A stretch of DNA of 64,000 nt from Plectranthus barbatus (taxonomy: Eukaryota; Streptophyta; Magnoliopsida; Lamiales; Lamiaceae). The notes beneath the pieces were generated by a model. It had not been told where the DNA came from. It did no database searches and saw only the letters and a program-made list of their open reading frames with translations. Location of the stretch: positions 162,728 to 226,727 of the forward strand of contig JAPKLW010001285.1 of the NCBI GenBank assembly GCA_026898455.1, read 5' to 3'. Below, one piece after another: positions 38,870-48,964 of this stretch. Numbering within the stretch: the first letter of the stretch is position 1; each line of letters begins with the position of its first letter. A program made the translations under genes and the position numbers.

Positions 38870-39102
38870 ATTTAGAGCTGAAGGAAGAAACTTGGATCAG
38901 GGTTACACAAATATTATTGATTGGATGCAACACAAAATTGCTCAAATATGCAATGAGCTGCAACATCTGTACCCTACTAGTACAATCTTTGAAGCCCGTG
39001 GTTGAATGGACTCGCAAATATGTTTTTTCACCACATAACGATTCTTCAAAGCTTAGATTTAAGTCGCACAGAAATAAGAGCATTACCGAGATCTATTGTG
39101 TT
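38870..39102 (+). pseudogene. Second LRR copy, first part (partial tandem duplication)
   Basis: Immediately after the stop of the first LRR, the sequence restarts with a copy of 37484 onward (gatttagagctgaaggaag...). It is diverged and frameshifted and runs to the counterpart of LSRTEIRALPSSI. It continues at 41219 after a 2.1-kb insert. Confidence 0.8.
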
Positions 39103-39518
39103 AGGCAAATAAGATGACGAACCTATACTTCACTCAAAACCATGGTCAAAGCTGAAGGATTAAACCCCCCCTTTATATATACATCCACATAGCGGTGTGG
39201 ATCCAATGTGGAACAAGCCCATATTATAAAAATTCATCCCTCTTACAAATCGGACGGAAGGGTGGGGCATAAACACCACGGCGGGGCCTCCTCGCCTCAG
39301 TATTCATGTTCGTGGCGGTTTTATTCCCTACCCCCTTTCCCGTGAAAGGTCAAGTCCACGTTCACCACACCAAATTATTATTGTTAGGCACATAAGGTGG
39401 GGAGCCCTACCCAAAATCATTATCAAAGGTAAATGATTGAACACCCCCCCCCCCCACTTGTATACCGATCCACATTGTGGTGTGGATCCGATGTGGGATA
39501 AGCCCACACCAACCGGAC
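39103..39518. repeat. TRIM-like repeat block A
   Basis: Two copies of a 120-130-bp unit beginning (tg)ttaggca and ending near 'aagcccaca' lie at about 39103-39230 and 39393-39510, separated by a GC-rich spacer. The unit begins TGTTA and its best copy ends TAACA, like a short LTR. An LTR-spacer-LTR layout of about 410 bp fits a TRIM (terminal-repeat retrotransposon in miniature). No PBS was recognised. Confidence 0.55.
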
Positions 39519-39705
39519 TGTATGTGCAAGTTACTTGATTATAAGGTCACATATGGTGCTCACATGTTTGATAATCCAATTTTGTTGTCTACCGAAGGGT
39601 TATAAATGAATGTAGATTGTGTTGTTTGCCCTCTTAGATATATTGCATTTATGTATTTTGACTTGTTTGTTGCATTCCTTGAGGGATGATAAATATATTG
39701 ATTAA
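39519..39705. other. Unassigned spacer between repeat block A and the CC-NB fragment
   Basis: No similarity to neighbours is recognised. Confidence 0.4.
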
Positions 39706-40400
39706 TTGGTTGAACCAATAGGAAAATTGATAGATCCTAAAGAAACTCGATGCACATAGAGAAAGTGAAGAATACTCTTTGATGATTAGTGAAAAGTTTA
39801 TTAGTTTCATAAAAAAACACACAAGAATCACAAAAAATAAACTCAGTTCAACGTTTGAGGAATCGATGATTACTGAACTCGGGAATTTAAAATCAAAGAT
39901 ATGGACACTCAACTTCCTTGTACTTGAAAATATCAATAGAGATATAAGCACCCTGAGCAAACGTGTTTGTAACGTTCTTGAAAGGGTGAAAGTGGATTTT
40001 ATTACCCACAATAAGAGAGACTCAATTCAAGACAAATTGGATGATAAACATAATATTCTTGTCTTCACCACATGTGTTGAGAAGGTTATTAATTGTCTTT
40101 GAGAAAAAGAAAATACAGTTGGAATATTTGGCCCTATCGGAGTGGGAAAATGACTGTGCTGCGAAATTTGTACAATCAGTTGAATAAATATAAATCCTTC
40201 TTTCCCAATGACAGATGTTTCCAGTTTGAGTATGTCATTTTCACCTAATATCGAGCAAAGTTGGAGACGAGCGAAAAGATTGTTGAGAAGTAACAAAATA
40301 TGATCTTGTGACAACTAATCATAGATCGTGAGGATGGAACGAGTATACATAAGAATGAAAATGTAATTTTTGCATTTTTTTCATACCAAAAAACATATAC
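39706..40400 (+). pseudogene. Second CC-NB fragment
   Basis: It is homologous to 32590-33290 of the first pseudogene: STFEESMITELGNLKSKIWTLNFLVLENI, then the linker ending before GIFGPIGVGK. There is a stop near 40099, a frameshift in the P-loop around 40143-40153, and further stops. It ends near the kinase-2 region. It lacks the start of the CC domain and has no LRR attached. Repeat blocks A and B stand on either side. Confidence 0.85.
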
Positions 40401-40564
40401 TTGTCATGGATTTTCATTGAATTCGACCTCATATCTACAAAAATACACCACTACAAGTGCAATACTCTCCTAGAGTGATTCATGCAATAAAAATAACTAA
40501 AATAAACGAAAATGCAATTAAAAACAAAGATAAATCCAACCAATAATGAGTGAAAATATGAACT

Positions 40565-41218
40565 CATCATATACTCATGCATATTGTGGTGTAAATCCAA
40601 TGTAGGACAAGCCCACACTATATCAATACATTCCACTTTGAACCTAGACGTCTACGGACGAGAAAGGGGCCTCACCACTCCCTCAGTATTCATGCCCCAA
40701 CGGGTTCTAATCCCCAATGGTTCTACTCCCCACCCCCTTTCCCGTGGAAGGTCCAAACCACGTTCATCGCATCAAATTTCTAGGCACATAAGGCGGAGAT
40801 TCCTAACTTCACCCAAAATCATGGTCAAATGTGAATTAATTGACCCTCCACTTATATGCACATCCACATTGTGGGGTGGATTCGATGTGGGATAAGCCCA
40901 CACCATAAAAATTCATTCCCCTGTCAAACCAAACGTCCACGAACGGGAGAGCGGGGACTCCCCACCACTACGGGGCCTCTTCTCCCCCTCGGCATTCATG
41001 CCCCCGACGGATTCTAGTCCCTGATGGGTCTACTCCCCATCCTCTTTCCCGTGGAAGGTGCAGTCCACATCTACTGCACCAAATGATTAGGTACATAAGT
41101 TGGGGAGCCCTAACTTCACCCAAAATTATAGTCAAATGTGAAGGATTGATCCCCCACTTATATACTCATCCATATTCTAGTGTGGATCCGATGTGGGACA
41201 AGCCCACACTATAACACA
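40565..41218. repeat. TRIM-like repeat block B
   Basis: A partial unit end (40565-40615), spacer, a full unit (about 40780-40910), spacer, and a final unit (about 41090-41218) ending 'cactataaca'. The units and GC-rich spacers match block A at roughly 75-85% by eye. The period is about 310 bp. 40401-40564 holds nothing recognisable. Confidence 0.6.
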
Positions 41219-42102
41219 ACATTAGTTTGTTAGGACTCAAAAGTTTGTATCTAAATAATTGCAATGAACTTGTGGCACTGCCGTTTGGCTTAGGAAGCTT
41301 GGGTTCCTCAACATCAGTAAACCTTTGATGCCTTCATTCCCTCAAGAGATTAAGCATATGTTGGATTTGAGGTTTTTGCGAGCTTCTCGTTGTACAAACT
41401 CAAGTGGGAATGAAGTAAATAGTTCGGAGCTGGTAATTCTAGTTCACGTAATCAGACATCTGAAAAAACTAGAAGAGTTGAGCATCAATACTTCATTCAT
41501 CTATCAAGGCGCGGATGATATAGCTCAAGAATTGGCATAGGAATTGGCTACCTTGGAACATCTAAGCACACTAAACTTCAACTTTCCAACTCTGAGCAAC
41601 GTGGAGAAAATTTGTTTATCAGAACATAAGCTTGGCGAACACACACATAAGTTGGGAACTATGTACTTTCCGATCCTACAGATTATCCAATCGTTGTCAA
41701 AATGAATCAGTATTTTCATATACTTTCTGATCCTAAAGAATATCCATTGGTTATCAAGAAACTAACCAACACCCTTATGAATTAGCATTTCCAAGGTCAC
41801 TATCGGATAGATACTTGAAATGCTCCACAAATGAGAATTTTTTTTTTCAATCATGTGTGAAATTGACGGAGCTGGCTAGTGCTTTTGAATTAATGTGTCG
41901 TGATGATGTGAAGAACTTAAGTCAATTTAACTCGTACTCACTAAAAACTTGTGTCGTTGGAAGATGAAACAAATTAAAGTATTTTGTGGGCAGAAACACA
42001 TCCGTTGAAGAGCAGAATCTTGTACAAAGATTGCCTCAAAACTTGGAGATATTTCATTTATATGACCTCGAGTGGCTGCAGAGCATTTGCAGTGGAGCTG
42101 GG
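41219..42102 (+). pseudogene. Second LRR copy, remainder
   Basis: It is collinear with 37705-38545 of the first copy (attagtttgttaggactcaaaag..., LKSLYLNNCNELVALP, SGNEVNSSELVILVHVIRHLKKLEELSINTS). There are several stops and frameshifts. It ends abruptly at 'ttgcagtggagctg', where an inverted CC fragment begins. Confidence 0.85.
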
Positions 42103-42205
42103 TCATGAACTCCAGTTTCAATTTTTTAAGAACTTCACAAGCCTGTGCGTTCGGCTTGCTTGTATTCTTGTTAAGATTTTCAAGCACAAAAGAGTTGAGT
42201 ATCCA
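42103..42205 (-). pseudogene. Inverted CC-domain fragment
   Basis: The minus strand encodes AQACEVLKKLKLEFMT and, upstream, VLENLNKNTSKPN. These match RARDVIERLKMEFMT and VFGNLSRDINALS in the first pseudogene's CC domain. It is joined head-on to the LRR remnant at 42102/42103. Confidence 0.8.
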
Positions 42206-43370
42206 TATCCTAAACCCCTCTCTCTCCCCTTATCTCTCACTCTCTCAACAAAGCAAAGAAGACAAAACAATTAGGGCAAAACAATCAATCGGGTCGCGGG
42301 TCGAATCCAGGTCAAGAGAAATAAGTTGGGCACAAAATCTGTGTAAGACCGATGCTAACGACGACCTAGTTGCTGCCAAATATGAAAAATGGAATAAAAT
42401 TGAAGGAACCTAATCACAGTTGCATTGCAATTGAATCCAACCTTTAATGGCCCCACCACATTTTTTTTTTGTTTTTAACTAATCATACTGTGACATGTGT
42501 ATTATTTAAGTTTTTTTGGAGATTAATAATAAAAGTGAATATATTTTATATAATAACATAAAAATATATCAAAATTCATAATTTTTTATTCTCTACTAAT
42601 AGAGATTAATTTTAATATATATATATATTTTAGTATTAAATTAATATATATGTACTACATCATATTGTATTAATATTCACCATTCATAAAAAATAATCAA
42701 TTCGAACCATCCGTAGAAAGCACAATCTATGTCAATTTGTTATCCACCATTCATCAAAAGCAATCAATTTCAGTCGTTCATAGAAAGCACAATCCATGTC
42801 AATTTATTATCACACATATATCAAGATCAATTATTTTCTTCTATAAATAGAATTCACATTTCATAACAATAAGTCACGACAATCAAGACCTTCTCCTTAT
42901 CCAAATTATCATTTCGACCCATACCTTTTGCATTTTCAAAAAAATGTCATCAAGTGCTAATATTGTGGTTGGATGGTCGAGTGATTACTGGTAAAGTATT
43001 TAAAATTATTGTGGTTAGATTGAGATGATATTGATGATGTGGAATAAAAAAATTAATTAATTAAATATTAAAGTGATTGTGTGAATGAAATGCAATATTG
43101 TTATCAGTGATAGTTTAGATAAGAAATCACAAATGGCCAACTCAATTATACATCACAAAGGAGATGCAGGCGCTGCTCGTTCTCTCCCACAACTCCAATG
43201 GGAATGAGAATGAGGTGAAACTGATTCAGATTGGTGCAGGTCACAATCGATAAATGGGCTGCGAGAGATGGATATTGGGTAAAAGGATTTGGGCAACAAA
43301 ATATTCTTGAAATTCTCCATCGCCATTGAAATTGCTGGTCTTTTTTTCACGAAAATATTAAATGGTAATA
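42206..43370. other. Intergenic, with a short tandem repeat
   Basis: A roughly 70-bp unit (accattcat...gaaagcacaatctatgtcaattt) is repeated at about 42678-42742 and 42748-42812. A minus-strand 65-codon open frame at 43153-43350 shares a short stretch with the LQY1 upstream region but is not a supported gene. Confidence 0.45.
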
Positions 43371-43550
43371 TTCCATCCGTCTCGCTAAATTAGTCTATTT
43401 TTCTATTTTCGTTTGTCTTGTCAGATTATTCCCCTTTCTTAAAATGGGAAAAAATTTCCTCACGTCAATAAAATATTAATTTTACTACACTCACAAACAT
43501 TAGTTATCGTGCCGAAACCAAAATAGACTAATATAATGGGACGGAGAGAG
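43371..43550. mobile_element. Stowaway MITE
   Basis: Left TTCCATCCGTCTCGC, right GGGACGGAGAGAG, with TA on each side. A 20-bp piece of its right edge, gagagagtagtttggattga, is repeated at about 43603. Confidence 0.8.
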
Positions 43551-43639
43551 TAGTTTGGATTGACTATATTTTTTAATTTTAGTTATTTTATTTTTATTAA
43601 GGAGAGAGTAGTTTGGATTGATTATATACTCTAACTGAT

Positions 43640-45431
43640 TATAACCAACTCTATTTAGTATCTATAAAACTAAACTAAAACATAGAAAGCAAGAATAATG
43701 AAATAGAGAAGATAAAAAATTGATAAATAGGATTTCGATTAACACTTTTATTTTTCCAATATATATAAAAAAAATGTTATAAAATTAAAGTCAAAAGTTG
43801 AAGGGCAAGAAATGTGTTAGACAATAAAGTGGATAAGGGGTTTAAAAAGTAAATGCGAAGATTAGAATTATGGAGCTCTTTTTATTGCTTTTGGATTGGT
43901 TAAATAATATACTTTGCTCCTTATCCATATATTCATTAGATACCTAATTATTTATCATTATTTACTCTTTCACATGCCTTATATTTCTCCAATTATAATA
44001 TTAAATTGACAATGGAAATATTTCGATTTTGAATTCACAAACTCTCGCTTCAAATTTTATGATGATTAATTTTAATTCATAAATTTATGAATTAAGCTTT
44101 AAATTTATCAAATTACAAATTATTTAAAATCCCATTAAAAACAAACAAATAAATAATTCACGAGTTAAAGCTCACCTAAAGCCGTGCACCTCTCCACATA
44201 ATAATCTTCCCCACTCACCCTTGAGAAACACAAAATAAAAACTCTGGCCCCCTCCTTCGCTTCTCGGCGTCGCTCTCCCCCAAAACCACGCAGTAACGGT
44301 TCACCGCCGTTCCGTGGCGTAGCCATTTCTTCGTGCGGTGGTGGAGATCAAAGTCTTAGCTAGTCTCTGTGGTGCTCAACGAAACTGTCATCTCTTATCC
44401 ATTGGTCCAGACCTCTGGTACCAGTTTAGTGCTGCAGAATCCTTTTAACGCTTGTGTTTGGTTTTATAATTGAGGATATTTGTTGCTTGTGTGATCAAAG
44501 TGAGCTATGCGCCTTTGTTTTATTTTGAATAGAATATGCATTTTTAGATATGGTTGATAGATTTCGTGAATTGTCGGAGGTTCCCCTTTTCTTCTCCCAT
44601 CTCCTTTTGAGCAGTATTACGTTCCATCGCAATGTTAAGGCTCTGCTTCAGTTGTCGAAGAGCTTTTCCTATTTATTTTGATTTCCAAAACATACATTTA
44701 TGTTGATTCCGGAACTCGTTGAAGTTGAGGTCCGGATTAGACGAGAGAGGAAGCATTTAATTGATTTGATGATGTGAGAAGACATGTTGGTGCCAAATGT
44801 GAAGAATGCCTATTTCACGTACTAGATATTAATAAATTTGCATTTCAGTTTTAGGTCCTAATTATGCTTAATTCTCAATTTAGCTGGTAGGAATGTTAAG
44901 TTAGATATTTAGGATAAGAATCAACTGGATTCTACGGTTTTGTACCTTTCTAATTTCTTGGCCTTTGGGCTAAGATTAAGCGTAGCTGGAATCTGCTGTG
45001 GTTTTATCTTTTATGTTCTGTTTGGATCTTGGTTTTGTTTTTAAAATGATTGACTAGCACGCATGGATACGGGAGTTTTTTATAGTTAGAATGATAAATA
45101 TATGAGATATTGAGATGTGTTGTTGGATGAAAACAAAGTTTCATGGTTTGTAGAGTTTTCTGTTGTTGAAATAGAAATCTCAAACAGAATCTAGGAAATG
45201 CAAGAGGTTATTGACAAATGGAAAGCTGTATTTGGACTTTGGAAGTAAAATATAGACACTACAGAATAATTCTTCCTTGGTTAATTTGATATTTATACGA
45301 ACTTTATGCTTGCAAGCTCATGATGCTTTTTTTCTTCTTATTATATTATTATTTTTTTCAAGCGTTTTGGCCATTTCGGTTTGAGTGCTGAACTTGACCT
45401 TATAAATATTTATCTATGGCAGGGTTTCAAG
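43640..45431 (+). promoter_or_regulatory. HVA22-like gene: upstream region, likely non-coding first exon and leader intron
   Basis: A C/T-rich stretch at 44220-44450 looks like a transcribed 5' leader. The ATG at 45432 follows a likely acceptor (tatggcag|ggtttcaag), so a leader intron of about 0.9 kb is inferred. The segment 44627-44770 resembles 23160-23285. The exact transcription start and donor are not determinable. Confidence 0.45.
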
Positions 45432-47346
45432 ATGATTGGATCGTTACTCATTAGAGGACTCGTGTACGAGCCATGTGCATGCTTTAACACCATTAGAAAC
45501 TTTATCACGGTTTCCATTGCATGTGTTTCTCAGTTTCTAAACTTCTTGCAGGCTGATATTTGGCTACATTTATCCTGCATATGAATGCTTTAAAACTGTG
45601 GAGATGAATAAGCCTGATATTGACCAGCTTCGCTTTTGGTGCCAGTATTGGTATATTTATATATACTTATCATTGTGTTTGGTTCACCTTCTGGATAATT
45701 TCTTTATAATTTCAAGATCATTGATTCATCTTTCACTTTCAGGATTTTGGTGGCTGGATTGACAGTGTGTGAAAGGATTGGTGATATGTTCATTGGCTGG
45801 TAACTGTAATACCTTGGGATGCTAACAAGTTAATTGCTTTTTACTAATTATTTTGCTGAACTTCCATAAATATTTATGAAGGGTTCCAATGTATGGTGAA
45901 GCTAAGTTGGCCTTCTTCATATACTTATGGTTTCCTAAAACTAAGGTGAGCAATCTTCCTTAGGTAATCGTTGTCAATTTAAATTGGTATATAAATTGTG
46001 CATTCTTGTCATATGTTTCCTTCACTAAACTGATTTCAGGGAACTACGTATGTTTATGAAGCCTTCTTTAGACCCTATGTTGCTATGCATGAGCCAGAAA
46101 TTGATCGTAATCTGTTAGAACTGAGGATACGAGCTGGAGATGTGGCTGCTTCGTACTGGCAGAAGGTTGCAATCTACAGTCAGACTAGAGTTTTTGACAT
46201 TTTGCAGTATATTGCTTCGCAGTCTACTCCGCCTCGATCTGCTCAGGTTTGTACTGGAATAATTATTGGTGAAATGTAGAATTGTTGTTAAATGCTTTGG
46301 TTCTGAATCATTTAACTTATATGTTTAACCCATAAAGTTCCCTGTTTGCGGTTCTGAATCATGAGGCCAAATTTAGTTCGTGGATGAATGTTTGGATCAA
46401 GTTTTGTTAAAAAATGGAACACTCAATTCTTCATATTTGTCTATAAACACCAGGATCTGTGCGAAATTTCAATTGAGCTGAGACTGTAGAAAAGTTCACG
46501 TATTCAGTTGTTATGAGATGGACATCATAATTATTTCTTGTTTGTGTTGACAATATTTCATCCAATGGTCATGCTAGTAATTTTATCTTGGAGTTTCATC
46601 GATTCAAGACCCGAAAGATTAATTCTTGATTCAGGACATGAAAGATCACAAAAATTTTCAATTCAGGACCCAAAAGATCATACAATTCTCAATTTAGGAC
46701 CTCGATATCAGGTACTGGATTGAGAATTGTTTGATCTTTCGGGTCCTGGATTGACATATTATCTTTCGAATCCTGAATTAAACTATCTTTTGGGTCTTGA
46801 ATCAGCAATTCTCCTGTTATTGTTTCTCTCTCTTTGATTTGTTATTTACTAATCATTCAGTATCTAGAGTTCTATATATCTTTCCAACTTTACTCTGAAC
46901 TCCTTAAAGAGTCTTCAACATAACCTCTTAAACCCTTTTGTTCGGCTTAGACCAAAACTATAGTAGCTCACACTTTCTTAACATTGCAGAAATCTGGAGT
47001 GCCATCAGCTCGCAGATCGGCTGTCACGACACAGTCGCATGATGGACAACCCTCTTCTCCTGCTTCGGACGCTTCTCCAAGTGAGCAGCAAGAGGAAACA
47101 ACAGAAGAAGAAGCTCAACCTGCCCCAACAACCTCGAGTGAACAAAAGACAACACCAACAGTTCCTCTCACGGAGACAACAAAACCTTCGACTTCCATTG
47201 AAGTGCAGGTAATGCAAGTTGATTCAGTCCCTCCAGCAGCAAAGGTAACCCCTCAACCTCCTCCGCAAGAAGTAATCATGGAAGAACCCGTAAGAATGAC
47301 ACGACTTAGGTCTAAGAGAACACAACCACCACCATCAGATCACTGA
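45432..47346 (+). CDS. HVA22-like protein (TB2/DP1/HVA22 family)
   Basis: Six coding exons with GT-AG borders and matching phase: 45432-45463, 45552-45650, 45743-45799, 45882-45945, 46040-46246 and 46990-47346; 271 residues. The N-terminal 105 residues are the TB2_DP1_HVA22 domain: FGYIYPAYECFKTVE, QLRFWCQYW, a hydrophobic helix with CERIGD, then YGEAKLAFFIYLWFPKTKGT and the RPYVAMHEPEIDRNL block. Hydrophobic hairpins place it in the ER membrane, where relatives shape tubules and influence vesicle traffic and autophagy. The last exon (118 residues) is Ser/Thr/Pro/Glu-rich and probably disordered, as in the longer HVA22 i/j-type members. Intron 5 holds a large fold-back. No lesion is seen. Confidence 0.93.
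46598..46815. repeat. Fold-back made of short tandem units, in HVA22-like intron 5
   Basis: The left half repeats 'gattcaggacccgaaagat' type units every 30-35 bp. The right half carries the same units inverted ('gatctttcgggtcctg'). Arms are about 100 bp and imperfect. Confidence 0.75.
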
Positions 47347-47693
47347 GACGAGGAATGGATATTCAACATGTTATTTAAGTTGATGATGCTAATGTACATT
47401 CTGTTACTTTCAACATATGATATAGTCCCATATTTCAGTCAAAATGAAAAAATCAATTTAGTTTAATAATTTGGTCGAGTTTCACGATGCCATTAACTGA
47501 GAAAATGATAGCGTAGGGGAAGCATATCATTCTTTTCTTTTGTATTCGAAATTTCTTTTTGTCAATGCTTTACAGATCATTCTCTTTTGTGCTCTTTATT
47601 TTATTGAATTAGCCATATTGAAGTTGTTTCAATGATAAGTTATTAATGGATGGACTCATAAGAAATGAGAAAAAGTGTGTTTTTATACATATG

Positions 47694-47724
<31 letters not shown>

Positions 47725-48960
47725 ATAGGGAGTGAATTTTGAATCTTATATTAAAAGTTAATAAGAAGAAATTTACACCATTTATTTTTAAATGGTTGAG
47801 AATTTCTTTTTCCTTTTTGAAATTTTATGTTTAATTGCTTTATAAGCAATTAAGCATAAATAAAATTAGGCTTGATTTTTCAATCATTCTTATTAGGATA
47901 ATTCTATACATAGTTACCATATTTCTATTTGTTGCTACTTTTTTTTTCAATTAAAATAAAAACATTTTCAATGGACAATTCCATCCCTATAGCATTAAAT
48001 TTTGATAAACATATAACAACTCTTTCTTCTCTTTTATTTTTCGTCCACCTTTTGATATTATTTACCCCAGCATTATCTAGCTTGTTTCAAATCTATTAAT
48101 TTTAAGTTTTTTACCCAGTTAATTTGTAAATTTGCAGACTTTTCAAATTTAATATTTTGGCCATAAGTGCATCCAAATGCATTCTTGAATCTGAATAAAA
48201 CCTGAGGACTTGAATCGACAATTCAAAATTACTAGATATGTGTTGAGAATAAATTACATTATCATAATTTTTCATATTTACATATTTTCTTAAATTTCTA
48301 AAGGAGAAATATTAACTGTTTAGCATATCATAAAAAATTTAAAAAAAATTACAGAAAAAGAAAAGAAGAAAACTTCATATGCAATATGGATGAAGCAAAG
48401 TAAAAGGGCTTTATTTGTTAGTATAAAAAATGAGGGCTATGAAGTAAAATAGGAGCTGTGAATAAAATTACTCTTTTTATTAATACTATCAATTCAATGG
48501 GTGGAATATATTTATATTTAACTTAACTTTTAATTTTAATACTAGATTACATTTAAATACATACTATATATATGCATTTTTTATTAATATAATTTCACAA
48601 AGTTTTTATTTAAACATTTACTAAAGAAAACATTGACCATCGAGATAAATACAATTGAGATGTAATTAAATAAATAAAAATGGCAAATGAAACATAAACT
48701 ATAACGAACATTTAGTAATAAACTAATAATTAGGCATTGATTGCCAGAGATAATATACATGAAGGGCTTATTATGAAAACTCGATCCTTATTTTCTACCT
48801 AATAAAACCACAATAATTATAGCCAAGCTGTGAGATAATAAAATATCTCCCACCAAATTATTTTCCAGATTCATAAATCCATTTCGATCTGGTAAATGAA
48901 ATATATAAAGAACTAATGTACAGACCTATTCTTCTGTAGTTTGTTCAGTCCGATCTGTCC
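47347..48960. other. Intergenic between convergent HVA22-like and E2F genes
   Basis: It contains the 3' ends of both genes, a (TA)n tract at 47695-47727 and, right after it (47745-47900), a dispersed repeat copy. No gene is seen. Confidence 0.5.
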
Positions 48961-48964
48961 GCGG

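Larger units (their letters stand above)
32427..38875 (+). pseudogene. CC-NB-LRR resistance pseudogene, split by a hAT element
   Basis: An ATG at 32427 opens a coiled-coil domain (about 1-190) leading to the P-loop GPIGVGKTT, but a TGA stops it at 33054-33056. The frame resumes (33072-33340) with the kinase-2 region (KYILLIDHI, the second aspartate replaced by H). A hAT element interrupts it at 33339-36810. Afterwards come an RNBS-B-like VITSSDLKAV, a stop near 36913, and LRR blocks at 37172-37723, 37931-38314 and 38348-38875, each ended by a stop. LRR text such as LSRTEIRALPSSI and LQVL-style repeats is clear. Intact CNLs detect pathogen effectors; this one cannot make a full protein. GLPL and MHD motifs were not found. 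Confidence 0.9.

Noticed and set aside
45381..45584. 67-codon open frame at the start of the HVA22-like gene
   Set aside because: It reads through the exon 1 donor into the intron; the spliced frame gives the conserved domain.
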